Shown here: positions 62,197 to 64,000 of the stretch, in pieces | Layout: each line of letters begins with the position of its first letter | How positions within the stretch are numbered: the stretch's first letter is position 1 | Assembly: GCF_963662255.1 (NCBI RefSeq) | Contig: NC_085046.1 | Span: forward strand, 139,825,762-139,889,761 | Length of the DNA stretch: 64,000 nucleotides | Reading direction: 5' to 3' | Source of the DNA: Cinclus cinclus | Lineage: Eukaryota > Chordata > Aves > Passeriformes > Cinclidae | Made by a program: the position numbers and the translations under genes | The notes under the pieces: generated by a model | Databases searched by the model: none | The model's input: the letters and a program-made list of their open reading frames with translations, nothing else | What the model was told of the DNA's origin: nothing

Positions 62197-63628
62197 CTGC
62201 TGTCAGTGCAGAGCCAGACAGCGAAGTCAGTGGTGGTTTTGGAGCAATTCATCTTATCCTAAATTAGTTTTCAATATTTGATGGACATGAATCACAGCCT
62301 GGGCCCTGTCAGCTCATCTGACTGAATCTGAACCCACTGCAGATCTAGATATACAATGCTGCAATATCCACATCAAAGACACCTAATCTCTACCTTATTC
62401 TTGACTTCTGATGGATTCTGAAGATTCGTGATATTCTTTTTCATTCTCAATTGACAAGATATAAGCAAGATGATGTGTTACACATATGCTAAAATGCCAC
62501 TTCACTGCAGCTATTTGTCAAGTTCACAGGGGTAGGAGTCTGAGGACCTCACACAGAAGATGTTCTGATCAAAGATGCTGTTTTGGAGATGCAACATAAA
62601 ATGAAGGTGCTTATATGAAAAGGACTGAAACCTCCTCTGGTTCCTAGAACAGGTGTTTAAAATAGTTACACATTTTTATGTCTTCATTAAAAACCATACA
62701 ATTTTATTTAGACTCTAGGTATATACAATGTCTATCTTGAAGCCACCTCGTGGTATGAATCTCTCCAGTCTCCTTTCTAAATTATACATTAATTAACCTG
62801 ATTTGATTCCTAGAAAAATTAGGCTATTGTCAAATCACTGGGTAAATGTAGAGACTAAATTTAATTCCTGAACCACATCCACACACAGCCGTTCTGTGCA
62901 TGTGTTGACCTATTTGCAGAGGGTGTGATCAAGAGTTTGTCTGGCTCAATAGCTCCTGTATCAAAGCCCTAGAGAGGAAATGCTGTGACGACAGCAATGC
63001 AAAATACATCTGTCAGTTGTAATTAAACTGCTATTTATTTACTCAGGGTAGACACTTGTACTTTTAGAAATAGATTGAGACAACTGTCTGATTTTAAACA
63101 AGTCATGAAAGAGACATGGTTATAGCCATGAGGCTGTGCAAAGTATAGACACATGTACTTATGGCTCTGTCCCAGTTTTTGATAGTATCAAACCTAGGAA
63201 GGCTATAACGCAGTGAATGGGCAGTTACCCACACAGATAAAAACACCATTCTAACTCTTCATTGGTATAAGTTTATTTGGTGAAAATATGAGAAAAAATT
63301 ACTGGTTTCATTAAAAAGCAAGCTTATAATAAAAAATCATGCTACATTTCCCTCAGACTACCAGGAGCAGTACTACTCTTATGTTCCAGTTCAGTTCATG
63401 AAGCCACTGGCCTCAATGACCTGGATGCAGCTTTTGAAAACCCAAAGCTACAACTTGACCCAGGTTTGCTCACTTCCAGAACTGAGCTACAGAATCTCAG
63501 ACTGAGGTTCACATGCACATAGTTGCTGTGGATCAGGTGGGCATGTGGTAACTTGTTCGTGTACCTGTGTGTCCTCCTGGCCTAATTAAAAGGATTTAAA
63601 TAGTATTTGGGTTTTATTATTAGATTTC

Positions 63629-63630
<2 letters not shown>

Positions 63631-63660
<30 letters not shown>
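63631..63660. repeat. (TA)15 microsatellite
   Basis: Fifteen uninterrupted TA units, the longest simple repeat in the window. Confidence 0.9.
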
Positions 63661-63663
<3 letters not shown>

Positions 63664-64000
63664 TATTTTATTTAGATAGTATGTATAGAGTTAAGAATTG
63701 GGAGGGCCATGGTTTCCGAGTCAAAGTCTGATTTTCAGGCCAGAAATAGCATTGTATGCTGGTTTACAGGCTTCTCACCTCTTTTCTGCTTCTCCCTTCT
63801 CTTGCCAGGTAAAAGATATTAATTTACTAAAGTCCAAAAAAACCTGTAAATCATTATTCATCATGCAGTGACCATTGTGCAGACAGTGACACAGAGAGAA
63901 TTCCTACTTATCTTTTTCATGAGCATTTAATCCAATTTGCAGTCTAGCTGTAAATTATGGGAATCACAGATAAGAGTTATTTTCCCAGAACCCACAGAGC

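Larger units (their letters stand above)
53001..64000. other. Non-coding DNA, no gene seen
   Basis: Unique, AT-rich DNA with (TA)n runs at 54,687 and 63,631, CAAAA units at 55,281, a T-run at 61,324-61,341, a G/T-rich strand-asymmetric stretch at 61,756-61,900 and an 11-bp hairpin at 62,171-62,196. Frames such as 143 codons at 58,740-59,171 and 138 codons at 54,242-54,658 minus are unrecognised. Confidence 0.5.

Noticed and set aside
1..64000. Search by eye for tRNA, rRNA, CRISPR arrays, operons or bacterial-type signals
   Set aside because: None seen; the sequence is vertebrate chromosomal DNA.

Overview
The window is vertebrate nuclear DNA, almost certainly avian and probably from a songbird. 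No cellular protein-coding gene is visible. Evidence for a bird is the set of CR1 LINE fragments (including the typical 3' end with degenerate octamer repeats), a betaretrovirus-like provirus and avian-style solo LTRs, all in AT-rich, CpG-poor, microsatellite-poor DNA. The species call is inference from repeat content only. Open frames outside the repeats are short, resemble no family I know, and look like chance; the window reads as a gene desert or the inside of a very large intron.

Layout: a CR1 reverse-transcriptase fragment (minus strand) occupies the left edge (1-765). Mostly unique non-coding DNA follows, with a CR1 3' end at 8.9-9.3 kb (minus), an older CR1/L3-like piece at 10.8-11.0 kb (minus) and a probable LTR at 12.9-13.4 kb (plus). 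The main object is a broken endogenous retrovirus on the minus strand at about 21.19-26.11 kb. Reading leftward it has a 5' LTR, a perfect tRNA-Lys1,2 primer-binding site, a leader with a strong splice donor, gag (matrix, proline-rich region, capsid), a large internal deletion that joins capsid to the end of RNase H, then integrase, then a decayed env that stops inside the transmembrane subunit. No 3' LTR is visible. Further right are a CR1 3' end at 28.03-28.65 kb (plus), an old CR1/L3-like fragment at 34.3-34.8 kb (plus), a well-delimited solo LTR at 40,847-41,549 with 7-bp terminal inverted repeats and matching 4-bp flanks, and a short CR1 3' end at 42.4-42.6 kb (plus). From 42.6 kb to the end I see only unique non-coding sequence, simple repeats and a few hairpins.

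The genes do not form a working system. The proviral reading frames carry frameshifts and stops, but several cis-acting parts (primer-binding site, splice donor, LTR promoter-like box) and all three integrase catalytic positions can still be read. The points most worth a second look are the provirus architecture, the solo LTR, three hairpins, possible A-tailed retrocopies and two candidate conserved non-coding elements. I found no convincing new biological system.
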